Source of the DNA: Brunnivagina elsteri CCALA 953
Lineage (GTDB): Bacteria; Cyanobacteriota; Cyanobacteriia; Cyanobacteriales; Nostocaceae
NCBI RefSeq assembly: GCF_002289455.1
Contig: NZ_NTFS01000020.1
Span: forward strand, 1 to 33,512
DNA length: 33,512 nt
Direction: 5' to 3'
In this document: in pieces, positions 23,449-32,200 of the stretch
How positions within the stretch are numbered: position 1 is the first letter of the stretch
Layout of the letters: each line of letters opens with the position of its first letter
Translations under genes and position numbers: made by a program
Notes under the pieces: model-generated
Told to the model about the DNA's origin: nothing
Database searches by the model: none
Seen by the model: the letters and a program-made list of their open reading frames with translations, nothing else

Positions 23449-25641
23449 ATGAATTTTTCTAAATTTCTTCTGCATTCTTCTTGGATTGCATTCGCACCAC
23501 AACTTGTATTTTGGAGTATTGCTTTAGCACCACTTTCCGCAGGAATCGCGCTTTTTATCCCAACATCATCTCAAAGCGCTGAGGCTTTACCTTTACCAGT
23601 GGTGCAAAAAAATGAAGAAAAAGTCGGAAAGGCAGCAGAGTTATTTCCCTTAACTTCAGTTTCCCTTGCTTCTCCCCAAACTTCCCCTGTTTCTTTCTCT
23701 TTGTCTTCGTCTCCTTCTACTTCTAGCACTGATTCAAGCCCTAATTTAAGCCCTGATTTAAGTGCTACTGCCCAGCAGGAAAAAAAGAGCGACGAAAACA
23801 CTACCTTTATCTCGCGAGATTCTCCCAATTATGAAGAAAAATCTGGCTCTCAACCGGAGAAGTTACAACACAAAAAAAATATCATCAGGTTGAGAAATTC
23901 CCCCCATTCCGAGAAAAAATCTGATTTTCAACGGGAAGAATTACAGCACAAAAATCAGCACGAAAATAATTCTCCCCATTCCGAGAAAAAATCTGGTTCT
24001 CAACGGGAAGAATTACAGCGTAAAAATCAGCACGAAAATAATTCTCCTATCAGGTTGAGACAATCTCCCCATCCCGAAAAAAAATCTGATTCTCAACGGC
24101 AGGAATTACAGGGTAAAAATCAGCACGAAAATAATTCTCCCCATTCCGAGAAAAAATCTGATTTTCAATCGGAGGAATTACAGCGTAAAAATCAACAGGA
24201 AAATAATTCTCCCCATTCCGAGAAAAAATCTGATTTTCAACAGGAGGAATTACAGCATAAAAATCAACAGGAAAATAATTCTTCCCATTCCGAGAAAAAA
24301 TCTGGTTCTCAACAGGAAGAACACCACCACAAAAAAAATTCAATCCCAGTTCCATCTTCCTTACTTGTTCCCAGCAAACCAGAAGAGGTGAAAATTCAGG
24401 AAAATCAGCCGTTAACTCTCGAACAAGCCTTAGAAATTGCCCGTCACAGCAATCCGCAACTAAAAACGGCAATTTTGGAGTTAGAGCGTAGTCGTGCTGG
24501 TTTAAGAGAAGCAGAAGCGGCGCTATATCCAACATTTGGGATAAGTGGTAGCCTAACAAACGGCACATCAGCCCAAGACCAATTATCGGTAGATTCTGGT
24601 GTAGCTCTTCCTGCCACAGACGAAGCGAGGACAGCATTTACAGGGCAAGCGGAGATTAACTACAACATTTATACATCAGGTCGGAGGTCAGCAAGTATTC
24701 GCGAAGCTAAAGAAAGGATGAGAATTAGTAAGTTGGATGTGGAGACAAGGTTTCAAGAAATTCGTCTGAGCGTTACGACTCGTTACTACGACTTACAAGC
24801 TGCCGACGAACAACTACGGATTTCCAGCGCTGCTGTAGAAAATGCCCAAGCGAGTTTGCGGGATGCTCAAGCATTGGAACGTGCGGGAGTTGGGACAAAA
24901 TTTGATGTATTGCGATCGCAGGTTAATGTGGCTAATTCCCAACAAGATTATGTCAATGCGCGATCGCGTCAACAAATTTCCCAAAGACAATTAGTATCAC
25001 TATTAAACTTGCCGCAAACTGTCAATATTAGTACTGCCGAATCAGTAAAAGTCGTAGCTTTATGGCAGCAATCCCTGGAAGAAAGCATCATCTATGCCTA
25101 CCAAAATCGGGAAGAATTAGAACAACGTCTAGCTGAACGCAATATTGGTGAACAAAGACGCAAGTTCGCATTATCACAGCTTGGACCACAGGTGGCACTG
25201 GTAGCAACTTATGATTTATTAGACCAGTACAACGATAAGATTAGCGCTACTGATGGTTATTCTGTAGGTGTGAAAGCGAAGTGGAATATATTCGATGGTG
25301 GTGCGGCAAAAGCCCAAGCATCACAAGCAAAAGCCAACATTGCGATCGCGGAAAGCAATTTCACCAACCAACGTAACCAAATTCGCTTTGAAGTCGAACA
25401 ATTTTACGCCCAGTTGCAGTCTAATTTAGAAAATGTGCAAACAGCAACGGCATCCGTTGACCAAGCTCTGGAGGCATTACGACTTGCCAGGTTGCGGTTT
25501 CAAGCTGGTGTCGGCACACAAACCGATGTAATCGCAGCAGAAAATGACCTGACTCGCGCTCAAGGTAATCGGGTTACAGCTATTTTGGATTACAATCGTG
25601 CCTTTGCTAACCTGCAACGGGCAGTTTCTGTAAAAGTGTAA
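23449..25641 (+). CDS. TolC-family outer-membrane efflux protein with repeat linker
   Basis: A 730-residue protein in three parts. Residues 1-46 are an export signal with a hydrophobic core (SSQSAEA at the end). Residues about 47-320 are a low-complexity linker, first Ser/Pro-rich and then a 24-residue tandem repeat of the SPHSEKKSDFQREELQHKNQ kind (about 124-300). Residues about 322-730 are two outer-membrane efflux (OEP) repeats, starting QPLTLEQALEIARHSNPQLK, with the heptad-like helices of a TolC barrel tunnel (SLRDAQALERAGVGTKFDV, LRLARLRFQAGVGTQTDV as the matching pair). TolC proteins form trimeric channels for export across the outer membrane. The inner-membrane pump and adaptor are not nearby. 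TolC proteins are usually about 420-500 residues, so the linker is the odd feature. Confidence 0.9.
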   Translation: MNFSKFLLHSSWIAFAPQLVFWSIALAPLSAGIALFIPTSSQSAEALPLPVVQKNEEKVGKAAELFPLTSVSLASPQTSPVSFSLSSSPSTSSTDSSPNLSPDLSATAQQEKKSDENTTFISRDSPNYEEKSGSQPEKLQHKKNIIRLRNSPHSEKKSDFQREELQHKNQHENNSPHSEKKSGSQREELQRKNQHENNSPIRLRQSPHPEKKSDSQRQELQGKNQHENNSPHSEKKSDFQSEELQRKNQQENNSPHSEKKSDFQQEELQHKNQQENNSSHSEKKSGSQQEEHHHKKNSIPVPSSLLVPSKPEEVKIQENQPLTLEQALEIARHSNPQLKTAILELERSRAGLREAEAALYPTFGISGSLTNGTSAQDQLSVDSGVALPATDEARTAFTGQAEINYNIYTSGRRSASIREAKERMRISKLDVETRFQEIRLSVTTRYYDLQAADEQLRISSAAVENAQASLRDAQALERAGVGTKFDVLRSQVNVANSQQDYVNARSRQQISQRQLVSLLNLPQTVNISTAESVKVVALWQQSLEESIIYAYQNREELEQRLAERNIGEQRRKFALSQLGPQVALVATYDLLDQYNDKISATDGYSVGVKAKWNIFDGGAAKAQASQAKANIAIAESNFTNQRNQIRFEVEQFYAQLQSNLENVQTATASVDQALEALRLARLRFQAGVGTQTDVIAAENDLTRAQGNRVTAILDYNRAFANLQRAVSVKV
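23818..24348 (+). repeat. 72-bp tandem repeat inside the TolC-like gene
   Basis: About seven coding units of 24 codons; a typical start is NSPHSEKKSDFQ. Units begin at residues 150, 174, 198, 229, 253 and 277, with a diverged unit before them at about 124. The third unit carries 7 extra residues (PIRLRQS-like), copying IRLR from the first, diverged unit. The unit length keeps the frame. Copies are nearly identical in DNA, suggesting recent expansion. Confidence 0.85.
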
Positions 25642-25692
25642 ATCTTTTTCTGTTTTTTCTGTTTTTTTTGAGGACGCGATCGGAAGTAACTG

Positions 25693-26202
25693 TTGCGATC
25701 GCGTTTATTTAAAGATTTAACAAGGGATTTTGGTGAGAATACTTTAATTGGGAAATCGCATACTTTTAAAGATATTTTCTTTGTTCCACCAAAATATTCA
25801 GAAATGCTCAAACGACCTTATGCACGCATTGAGAAAAAAGACCATGACTTTGTGATTGGAGCAACTATACAAGTATCTTTTGAATCTGCCCCTCCACCAG
25901 AACAGAATGATAATTTAGGCGAAAAAATTACTCTGGTCAAAGAAGAGCCAGACAATTACTCACAAGTGAAGGTGACAGGTAACATCGAAACTCATATTTT
26001 TGATATTCCTGTTGTAGTTATTGAATGCAAAACATATCTTGATAAAACAATGCTCGAAGGTTCATCAAGAGCAGCAGAGGATTTAAAGGCTAGAAACCCA
26101 AATAGTTTATATATTGTGCTGATGGAATGGATCAAACTCTCCAGCGATTACTCATTACTGGTGTCGTTTTTATGCCCCCTAATATCAAAATATGCGGCAT
26201 AG
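25693..26202 (+). pseudogene. Truncated restriction-endonuclease-like gene (Bpu10I-family resemblance)
   Basis: A 169-codon frame from a TTG that directly follows an in-frame stop (TAA at 25687). The core FDIPVVVIECKTYLDKTMLEG (about 103-123) has a D-x6-ExK pattern typical of PD-(D/E)xK nucleases. Together with ARNPNSLYIVLMEWIKLSSD, it recalls the Bpu10I restriction-enzyme family, whose members are about 280-300 residues. After about 26147 the similarity stops and the frame runs 17 residues into DNA that is antisense to another frame. Both the start and the end of a normal enzyme are missing. No methyltransferase is adjacent. I take it as a relic of a restriction-modification system. The family name is from memory; the nuclease motif is seen directly. 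Confidence 0.55.
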
Positions 26203-26467
26203 AAAAACCTTCTTTAATTTGATTGCGGCGAATATTTAATAACACTTGAGCATATTTTTCTCCCATTTCTGTCGGAGAAACCTTACCAGTATTAAATATT
26301 ACTTCAATAATCCAATGGGGATTATTTACTAAACGACATTGAGCCGATTCTGGTAAACCTTCGATAAATAACTTGGCAAATTCTTCCCGACTGAGTGGGG
26401 GAACAACTCCATCCACAATATCAAAGTTGTGGGATAGCAACATTCGTCCCTGAGAAAAATCAGCCAC
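26132..26467 (-). CDS. Small protein of unknown function
   Basis: A 111-codon frame from GTG, with a stop two codons upstream. The residues look protein-like throughout (LSREEFAKLFIEGLP, NPHWIIEVIFNTGKVSP, EKYAQVLLNIRRNQI, MPHILILGG), but no family is recognised. Its last 24 codons overlap the end of the plus-strand restriction-like frame, tail to tail, so at least one of the two ends has been made by a rearrangement. No good Shine-Dalgarno sequence precedes it. It could be an intact small gene, or a fragment of a longer one. Confidence 0.4.
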   Translation of the reverse strand: MADFSQGRMLLSHNFDIVDGVVPPLSREEFAKLFIEGLPESAQCRLVNNPHWIIEVIFNTGKVSPTEMGEKYAQVLLNIRRNQIKEGFSMPHILILGGIKTTPVMSNRWRV

Positions 26468-26782
26468 TGTCTAACCCTGTAAGTATAAGCACCCTAGAAC
26501 TTTATTTTATCGCGATATTGTCACTTACTTTAGGTAAAGATACTTGATTGCAATGGTTGATAGAGGATTCCTACGGAGTATCGCAAGTTATATAAATATC
26601 AACTCTTAATTAAAACATTATCTAGAAAATCCTTTTTTTAAAGAAAATATAAATGTTTGCCAATTTTGGTTGTTTCAAACATTTTCCTTAGGATACTTGT
26701 TTTATCATTACCTCAGTTCAAATACTTAATTCTTAAATCGCTTCTTTGAATACAATCCGTAATATTACTTAAATAAATCAAA
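26468..26782. other. AT-rich divergent gap
   Basis: 315 bp, very AT-rich, containing no credible gene, palindrome or consensus promoter that I can support. It must hold the promoter of the plus-strand secreted protein. Confidence 0.35.
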
Positions 26783-27505
26783 ATGAATGTTTCCAAAATC
26801 AAGTTAAACTGCCAGCCAGCAGTTATATTGGCATGGGCAGGTATTTTTGCATTGCAATTTTTCCCATTTCAAGTTAAAGCTACAGTTGTTACATCAGTAG
26901 CAGAAACAGAAATTTGTCCAACTCAAAATTCTTTACCCAAACGTAGTTTTGAGACAGAAAAATACAAAGCTTATATTTGTTTGGGAGATAAGGAGAACGA
27001 ATTAGGTTATTTTGTACGTGTGACGAAAGGTGATAGTAGCAAAATTACTGTACCACTGGTGCGAAAAAGTGGTGAAACTTATATAGCTAGAAATGATGAA
27101 ATTGCTTACATAATATCACTCTATGAAATGTTAATTCAGAAACGTGGAAAAACTGTATTGAGAGAGAGAGTAAATAGTGCGATCGCAGCTGATGGAACAT
27201 CTCTAAACAGTGCTTGTCCACAAGGGCAAAATATCCTCCAGGAAGCTGTTACCAAAAGCTTTATCATTTATATCTGTGGTAATGATAAACCCGGAAGTTA
27301 TGTTGCGATCGCGAGAATTGGTAATCAAAAAGTAACTCTTCCTTTGTCAAATTCTAAAGAAAGTAGCACTTCCAAAAATGAATCCAAAAATAAACAGTAT
27401 GTTGCAATCGAAGGTAATACTCGTTACTTCCTAAATCGGGATGTTTTAAAAGTTGTTCAAGGGAATCAAATCAGGATTAAAGAAAAAGTGTTGCGATGGC
27501 TTTAG
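26783..27505 (+). CDS. Secreted protein with two duplicated Cys-pair modules
   Basis: A 240-residue protein. The N-terminus is a signal peptide (AVILAWAGIFALQFFPFQVKA, cleavage near 36). The mature part is an internal duplication. Module 1 (about 44-130) runs ICPTQN, YICLGD, GYFVRVTKG, KITVPL, YIARNDEIAYIISLYEMLI. Module 2 (about 143-238) runs ACPQGQN, YICGNDK, SYVAIARIG, KVTLPL, YVAIEGNTRYFLNRDVLKV. Each has two Cys about 23 residues apart, likely forming a disulfide outside the cytoplasm. I do not recognise the family. The role is unknown; small extracellular or periplasmic binding modules are a reasonable guess. A strong hairpin lies directly after the stop. Confidence 0.78.
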   Translation: MNVSKIKLNCQPAVILAWAGIFALQFFPFQVKATVVTSVAETEICPTQNSLPKRSFETEKYKAYICLGDKENELGYFVRVTKGDSSKITVPLVRKSGETYIARNDEIAYIISLYEMLIQKRGKTVLRERVNSAIAADGTSLNSACPQGQNILQEAVTKSFIIYICGNDKPGSYVAIARIGNQKVTLPLSNSKESSTSKNESKNKQYVAIEGNTRYFLNRDVLKVVQGNQIRIKEKVLRWL

Positions 27506-27512
27506 AAATGAA

Positions 27513-27560
27513 GGAGAAGACAGAAATAAATATAGAAATAAATATAGAAATGTCTTCTCC
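27513..27560 (+). terminator. Hairpin after the duplicated-module gene
   Basis: GGAGAAGACA (27513-27522) and TGTCTTCTCC (27551-27560) form a perfect 10-bp stem, 7 nt after the stop codon. The 28-nt loop is a tandem AATAAATATAGA-type repeat. No U tract follows. Confidence 0.5.
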
Positions 27561-27795
27561 AACTCTCTCTGAATATCCAATTTTCAATTCTTGATTCATC
27601 CTATTCCCATAAATTTCTATCAATACTTAATTTAGCCTAAATTTACTTGTATTCTGAACCTTTAGGATGACAAACTTGCATCCGGAAGTCATACAAAGAT
27701 AATGAAAAATAATTTTTATCTTAAAACTACAGACTGATATATTTTATTTAATCAATAGTTAGTATCAGATAGTTGATATCAAATATCACAATTCT

Positions 27796-27830
27796 TAGAT
27801 TCCCGATTTCTTAGAGAGGTTGGGAATCTA
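27796..27830. repeat. TAGATTCCC inverted repeat
   Basis: TAGATTCCC (27796-27804) pairs perfectly with GGGAATCTA (27822-27830). The AGATTCCCGATTT core recurs once at about 29200, next to crtW. Confidence 0.5.
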
Positions 27831-28033
27831 TCCGTTGCTTTAGCTAAATATAGCGATACAAAATATGATTTTACAGATTTTTAGAGTTATCTGAAATTTT
27901 TAGTACTTAAGTGCTAAACTCTTTATTAGTACAGTGTAAAGTTTTGTGTACAAAATATAAGGTTTTGTATAGAAAAGCACAAGTCTTAGATTTGTTCTTA
28001 GATTTAGAGAACTCCACAGAAAGAAATGCCCAA

Positions 28034-28111
28034 TGTCATTCTGAGGAACGAAGAATCTCGCGTAGATGCTACCCTTCGGGAAGTCTTTCGCCTACGTTCC
28101 TCAGCATGACA
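28034..28111. repeat. Inverted-repeat element, MITE-like
   Basis: TGTCATTCTGAGGAACG (28034-28050) and CGTTCCTCAGCATGACA (28095-28111) are inverted copies with one mismatch, around 44 bp that include CTTCGGGAAG. This GTCATTCTGAGGAACG sequence is a known type of dispersed repeat in several bacterial groups. It creates an unreal 78-codon frame (27911-28147). Confidence 0.65.
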
Positions 28112-28294
28112 ACACAGGATCATTCATTTTGTGGCTTACTCTTATAGCTTTGCAGTAACTCTTATAGGTAAAAGTTATTATTATTTATTGTTAATTATTT
28201 ATGATTGACAATTGATAATTTATAGCACTATTAAAAAAAATCAAGCGACTCCAAAATAAACCTATCAGTAAAGTTACTTTTTTCTCTTCTTAAT

Positions 28295-29092
28295 ATGATG
28301 ACAAGTAATATTTTGTTAAAAGCTCAAAAGCCTGTTTCCTATTCCACTGAATTACCCATTCCTGATACAAAAAAAGAAGGTTTGGCAGGGCATTATTCAA
28401 TAATAATTGCCACTGTAATTATGGCTATATGGGCTATTAGTCTAATATTATTAATGACTATAAATCTTGAACAAGTTAATATATTTTTTATATTAGTTGC
28501 TATGTTATGGCAAACATTTTTATATACTGGGCTATTTATAACAGCCCACGATGCCATGCATGGAGCGGTTTTTCCCAGCAATATAAAAGTGAATCACTTT
28601 ATTGGTTCTCTTTGTTTAACATTATATGGTTGTTTGTCATATCAAAAGTTGTTGAAAAAACATTGGCAACATCATAAAAACCCAGCTAGTGAATCCGATC
28701 CAGATTTCCACAATGGCAAGCAGAAGAATTTGCTATCTTGGTATTTCCATTTTATGAAAAATTACTGGAGTTGGAAACAAATTCTGACCTTAATGTTGAT
28801 TTTCAATATTATTGTTGCTACTCTGCATACTCCTGAAAATAACCTCAAGTATTTTTGGATATTCCCTTCAATATTAAGTTCGCTACAGCTATTTTATTTT
28901 GGTACTTTTGAACCGCATCGTGAACCGAAAGAGGGATATAAAGAACCCCATAATTCGCAAACAATCTCTCGTTCTGTCTGGCTATCTTTTCTAACTTGCT
29001 ATCACTTTGGTTATCATGAGGAACATCATGAGTATTCTAATGTTCCTTGGTGGGAATTACCTAAAGTATATAAATGGAAGCGAGAATCTTAA
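28295..29092 (+). CDS. crtW: Beta-carotene 4-ketolase CrtW
   Basis: A 265-residue membrane di-iron enzyme of the fatty-acid-desaturase/hydroxylase fold. It adds keto groups to the beta-ionone rings of carotenoids, giving echinenone and canthaxanthin. The histidine boxes are intact: HDAMH in LFITAHDAMHG, HWQHH in KKHWQHHKNP, and HEEHH in FGYHEEHHEYSNVPWWELP. Four or so membrane helices surround them (about 34-60, 62-85, 160-178, 185-200). FYFGTFEPHREP is also characteristic. This matches the CrtW of Nostoc-type cyanobacteria rather than the unrelated CrtO type. The N-terminal 30 residues are variable. Two ATGs are adjacent at 28295 and 28298. It is a single gene; the keto-carotenoids may serve light protection, as with the hli gene elsewhere in the window. 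Confidence 0.93.
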   Translation: MMTSNILLKAQKPVSYSTELPIPDTKKEGLAGHYSIIIATVIMAIWAISLILLMTINLEQVNIFFILVAMLWQTFLYTGLFITAHDAMHGAVFPSNIKVNHFIGSLCLTLYGCLSYQKLLKKHWQHHKNPASESDPDFHNGKQKNLLSWYFHFMKNYWSWKQILTLMLIFNIIVATLHTPENNLKYFWIFPSILSSLQLFYFGTFEPHREPKEGYKEPHNSQTISRSVWLSFLTCYHFGYHEEHHEYSNVPWWELPKVYKWKRES

Positions 29093-29275
29093 ACCCACGC
29101 GATAAGCAAAGCTTAATGCCAAAGGCATTAAGCTCTAAATAACCTCATATTTTTAGCGACACCATTCGATAAGCTCCGTTTATCGCAAACCTGCACAGAT
29201 TCCCGATTTTTAACTATGTTTGTTGTCAGATTTTAGATTTTCGCACAGAAGTCGCGAATCTTGAACCCACGCGAT
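29084..29275. repeat. 20-bp direct repeat at the 3' ends of crtW and the STAND gene
   Basis: GAATCTTAAACCCACGCGAT (29084-29103) recurs as GAATCTTGAACCCACGCGAT (29256-29275), one mismatch. The first copy includes the crtW stop codon, and the second ends 5 nt before the stop codon of the opposite gene. Confidence 0.6.
29110..29134 (+). terminator. Hairpin after crtW
   Basis: AGCTTAATGCC (29110-29120) and GGCATTAAGCT (29124-29134) form a perfect 11-bp stem with loop AAA, 18 nt past the crtW stop and between two convergent genes. No U tract follows. Confidence 0.5.
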
Positions 29276-29279
29276 CGCT

Positions 29280-32200
29280 TTAATTGCATAAAGTGCGATC
29301 GCTCTCTGCCACTTTTGTATTATTCTGTAAGTAATCTTGTAGTAATTCGCAACCTTTACCGAGTAATTTGTCAATTTCTGTATCTGCTAAATCTCGAAAA
29401 ATGACTTTGCCGCTACTACTGCCTGTTACTAAGGTTTTGCCATCTGGGGTAAATGTGAAACTTGCGAAGGTGTCATTTTCGGCATTGATAGCCAATTCTA
29501 ATTTGCTTTCGCGATTCCAGAGTTTAATTTTGTCTTCGCTGAGGGTAGCAATTATTTTACCATCAGGGCTAAAACTGACACTTTTAAAGCTTTCACCATT
29601 GCCATACAAAGGTTTGAATTGCTTTCCTTCGGGAGTCCACAGCCGCACTGTAGTATCAATACTGGCAGAAGCTAACACTTTACCATCATTCGACCAGGCT
29701 ACAGCAAATACGGAACGACTGTGACCAGGCAAGTTTCTAATTAACTTCCCTTCTTTGTTCCAAATTTTTACTGTTTTATCATCGCTTGCAGAAGCAATTA
29801 AGTTACCATCTGGGCTGAAGCTAACCCAGTTTACAACGTCTTCATGTCCCAATAGTGTTACGATTAACTTACCATCGCGATTCCACAATTTTACTGTTTT
29901 GTCTGCACTTGCGGTTGCTAATATTTCCCCATTCGGCGACCAATCAACACTTAAAACTGCACCATCATGCCCTTCTAATGTCTTAATTAATTTACCATCA
30001 CGATTCCATAATTTGACTGTTTCATCTTCACTTGCAGTCGCCAAAATTTGACCATCGGGACTAAAACTGGCATCCCAGACTTCTTTTTTATGCCCAATTA
30101 AATCGTGTTGTAATTTACCATCGCGATTCCATATTTTCACGGTGTTATCTTCACTAGCTGAAGCAAACAAATCACCTTTTAAGGAATAGCTTAATTTTGA
30201 TACACTCTTAGAATGGGCTTGAATACTCTTTAATGGTATATATTTCCATCGCCACAATTTAATATTGGTATCGCGACTTGCTGATGCTAACATTTGTCCA
30301 TCTGGACTAAAACTGACACTGCTAACCCAGTCGCTATGTCCTTTTAACATTTCCAGAACCTTTCCATCCAGGTTCCAGAGTTTTACTGTTCTATCCCAAC
30401 TTGCCGATGCGATCGCATTCCCATCGGGACTAAAAGCGACATTTGCGACTACACCTTTGTGACCATCAAAGGTTTTTAATAGTTTACCATTGCGACTCCA
30501 CAGCTTCACGCGCTTATCCCAACTCCCTGTTGCCAGCATATCCCCATTGGGGGACCAAGCAACGCTAAAAACTGTATTTCCCTTACCACTTCCCGGTAGT
30601 GTTGTCAATAATTTACCATCAAGACTCCATAATTTGACTGTTGTATCGCTGCTGCTGGATGCAATTATATTACCATCGGGACTAAAAGCGACGCTGGTAA
30701 CTGAGTTAGTATGTCCTGTTAGGGTTGTGAGTAATTTACCATCGCGATTCCATAACCGTACAGTGCTGTCAAAACCTCCGGATGCAATGATTTGTCCGTT
30801 GGCAGACCAAGCAACGCTATTAACTAGTTGCTGTCCTGATATGATGGTTTTTAATGCTTTGCCGTCTCTAGTCCAAAATCTCACGGTTCCATCGCTACTT
30901 CCCGATACCAGCATTGTACTATCGGGGCTAAATGCAACACTATTAACACGGCGAGAATGACCTTTGAGTGAGTGTAATTTTTTACCATTCTTCTCCCAGA
31001 GATTGACAGTACCATCACTGCTAGCAGAAGCAATGATTAAATTATCGGGGCTAATTGCCACACTATTAATGTCAGATGTATGTCCTTCCAAGCGGTTAAT
31101 TTCCCGCACTCGCATTCCATAGGTTGCTTGATAAAGTGCGGTTTTAACTAGTTGCTGGGTTTGAGCATCGGGGAAAATGGCTTTGTCGAGTTTCTTTGCC
31201 GCACGCAATCCTTCTCGGAGGGAATCAATGTCTTTACCTAAAGCAAATAGGGCTTCGCTGGATGCGCTAGCTGCTTCACTGGCAGCAATTACAGCTTTGC
31301 GTCCTTGGTAAAATGCCATACCAATGGAAGCGGTTAAAATTAACATACCGAGAGATGAAGCTACAAGGGCATTTTTGAGAATACGGTTGACTCGCGTTTG
31401 ATTTTTGCGTTGTTTTTCGGTTTCAATCAGTTCAGCTTGGAGTTTTTGCTGTTCAATTTCCGCATGTAAGCGATCGCGTTCGACTCGACTAACTTCATCG
31501 CGTTTTCGTAGTTCTTTTAATTCTCCGAGTAAATCCGAACCTGTTTGCGGTTGGTTATCTTGATGTTTTGCTTGTTTGTTGTGACGTAGCTCGCTATTGA
31601 GACGGGAAATTTCTAACTCGCTTTGCTGTACTTGTTGACGCAACTTTTTTACTTGTTCTTGCAAAGAAAGTTCGTCTTGTTGGAGAACACGAATTAAATC
31701 AACTAAATAATCGTGAATTAATTGATAACGTTCGGGAACTTCTGGAAAGAGGACAACTAATCCCGATCGCACCAAAATTTCTAAGACTAATTCGAGTTTT
31801 TCAACGTTCTCTAATTCAGCTAATTCTGTGGCTAATTCGGCACGAGTTTTAAACGGACGTTTTTTAGTTTCATCAGTTAATAAATACAGTACTAATAAAG
31901 CCGCTCTTTCATTCTCTTCTCCGCAATCACGAATTAATTCCTTTAAATATCTTTCAATTAATTTATTTGGTCTAAATTGTTGATATTTTCTCAAACTGAG
32001 GATACGCTCATCTTGGAGTTGTGCCCCCACAACTTGTAATTCAATTGGACGAACTTCCCCCAACTCTGCCGATAAATCCTCAACTAAGGCATCTATTAAA
32101 GCTGGTTCGAGATGATATTGGGAACGCTCAGTTAATTCTTGAATTACAGCTTTAGCATCCTCACGGGAAAAGTTATTTAATTGATAGCGAACATTCTTAT

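Larger units (their letters stand above)
27506..28294. other. Long intergenic region before crtW
   Basis: About 790 bp without a credible gene. It holds the hairpin at 27513-27560, a second perfect 9-bp stem at 27796-27830 (TAGATTCCC/GGGAATCTA) and a 78-bp inverted-repeat element at 28034-28111. The crtW promoter must be in the last part. No clear regulator site was seen. Confidence 0.5.

Noticed and set aside
23818-24348. Regular repeats that could look like a CRISPR array
   Set aside because: Units are contiguous without unique spacers, in frame, and within a coding region.
24050-24637. 195-codon minus-strand frame through the TolC repeat
   Set aside because: It stays open only because the 72-bp unit is a multiple of three; its repeats mirror the plus-strand repeats, and the plus frame has a signal peptide and the TolC domain.
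27911-28147. 78-codon frame before crtW
   Set aside because: Half of it is the inverted-repeat element at 28034-28111 read as codons.
29368-30960. Several plus-strand frames across the WD40 region
   Set aside because: Antisense shadows of the WD40 repeats (periodic LPSGLKATL-like strings); the minus frame is a clear WD40 protein.
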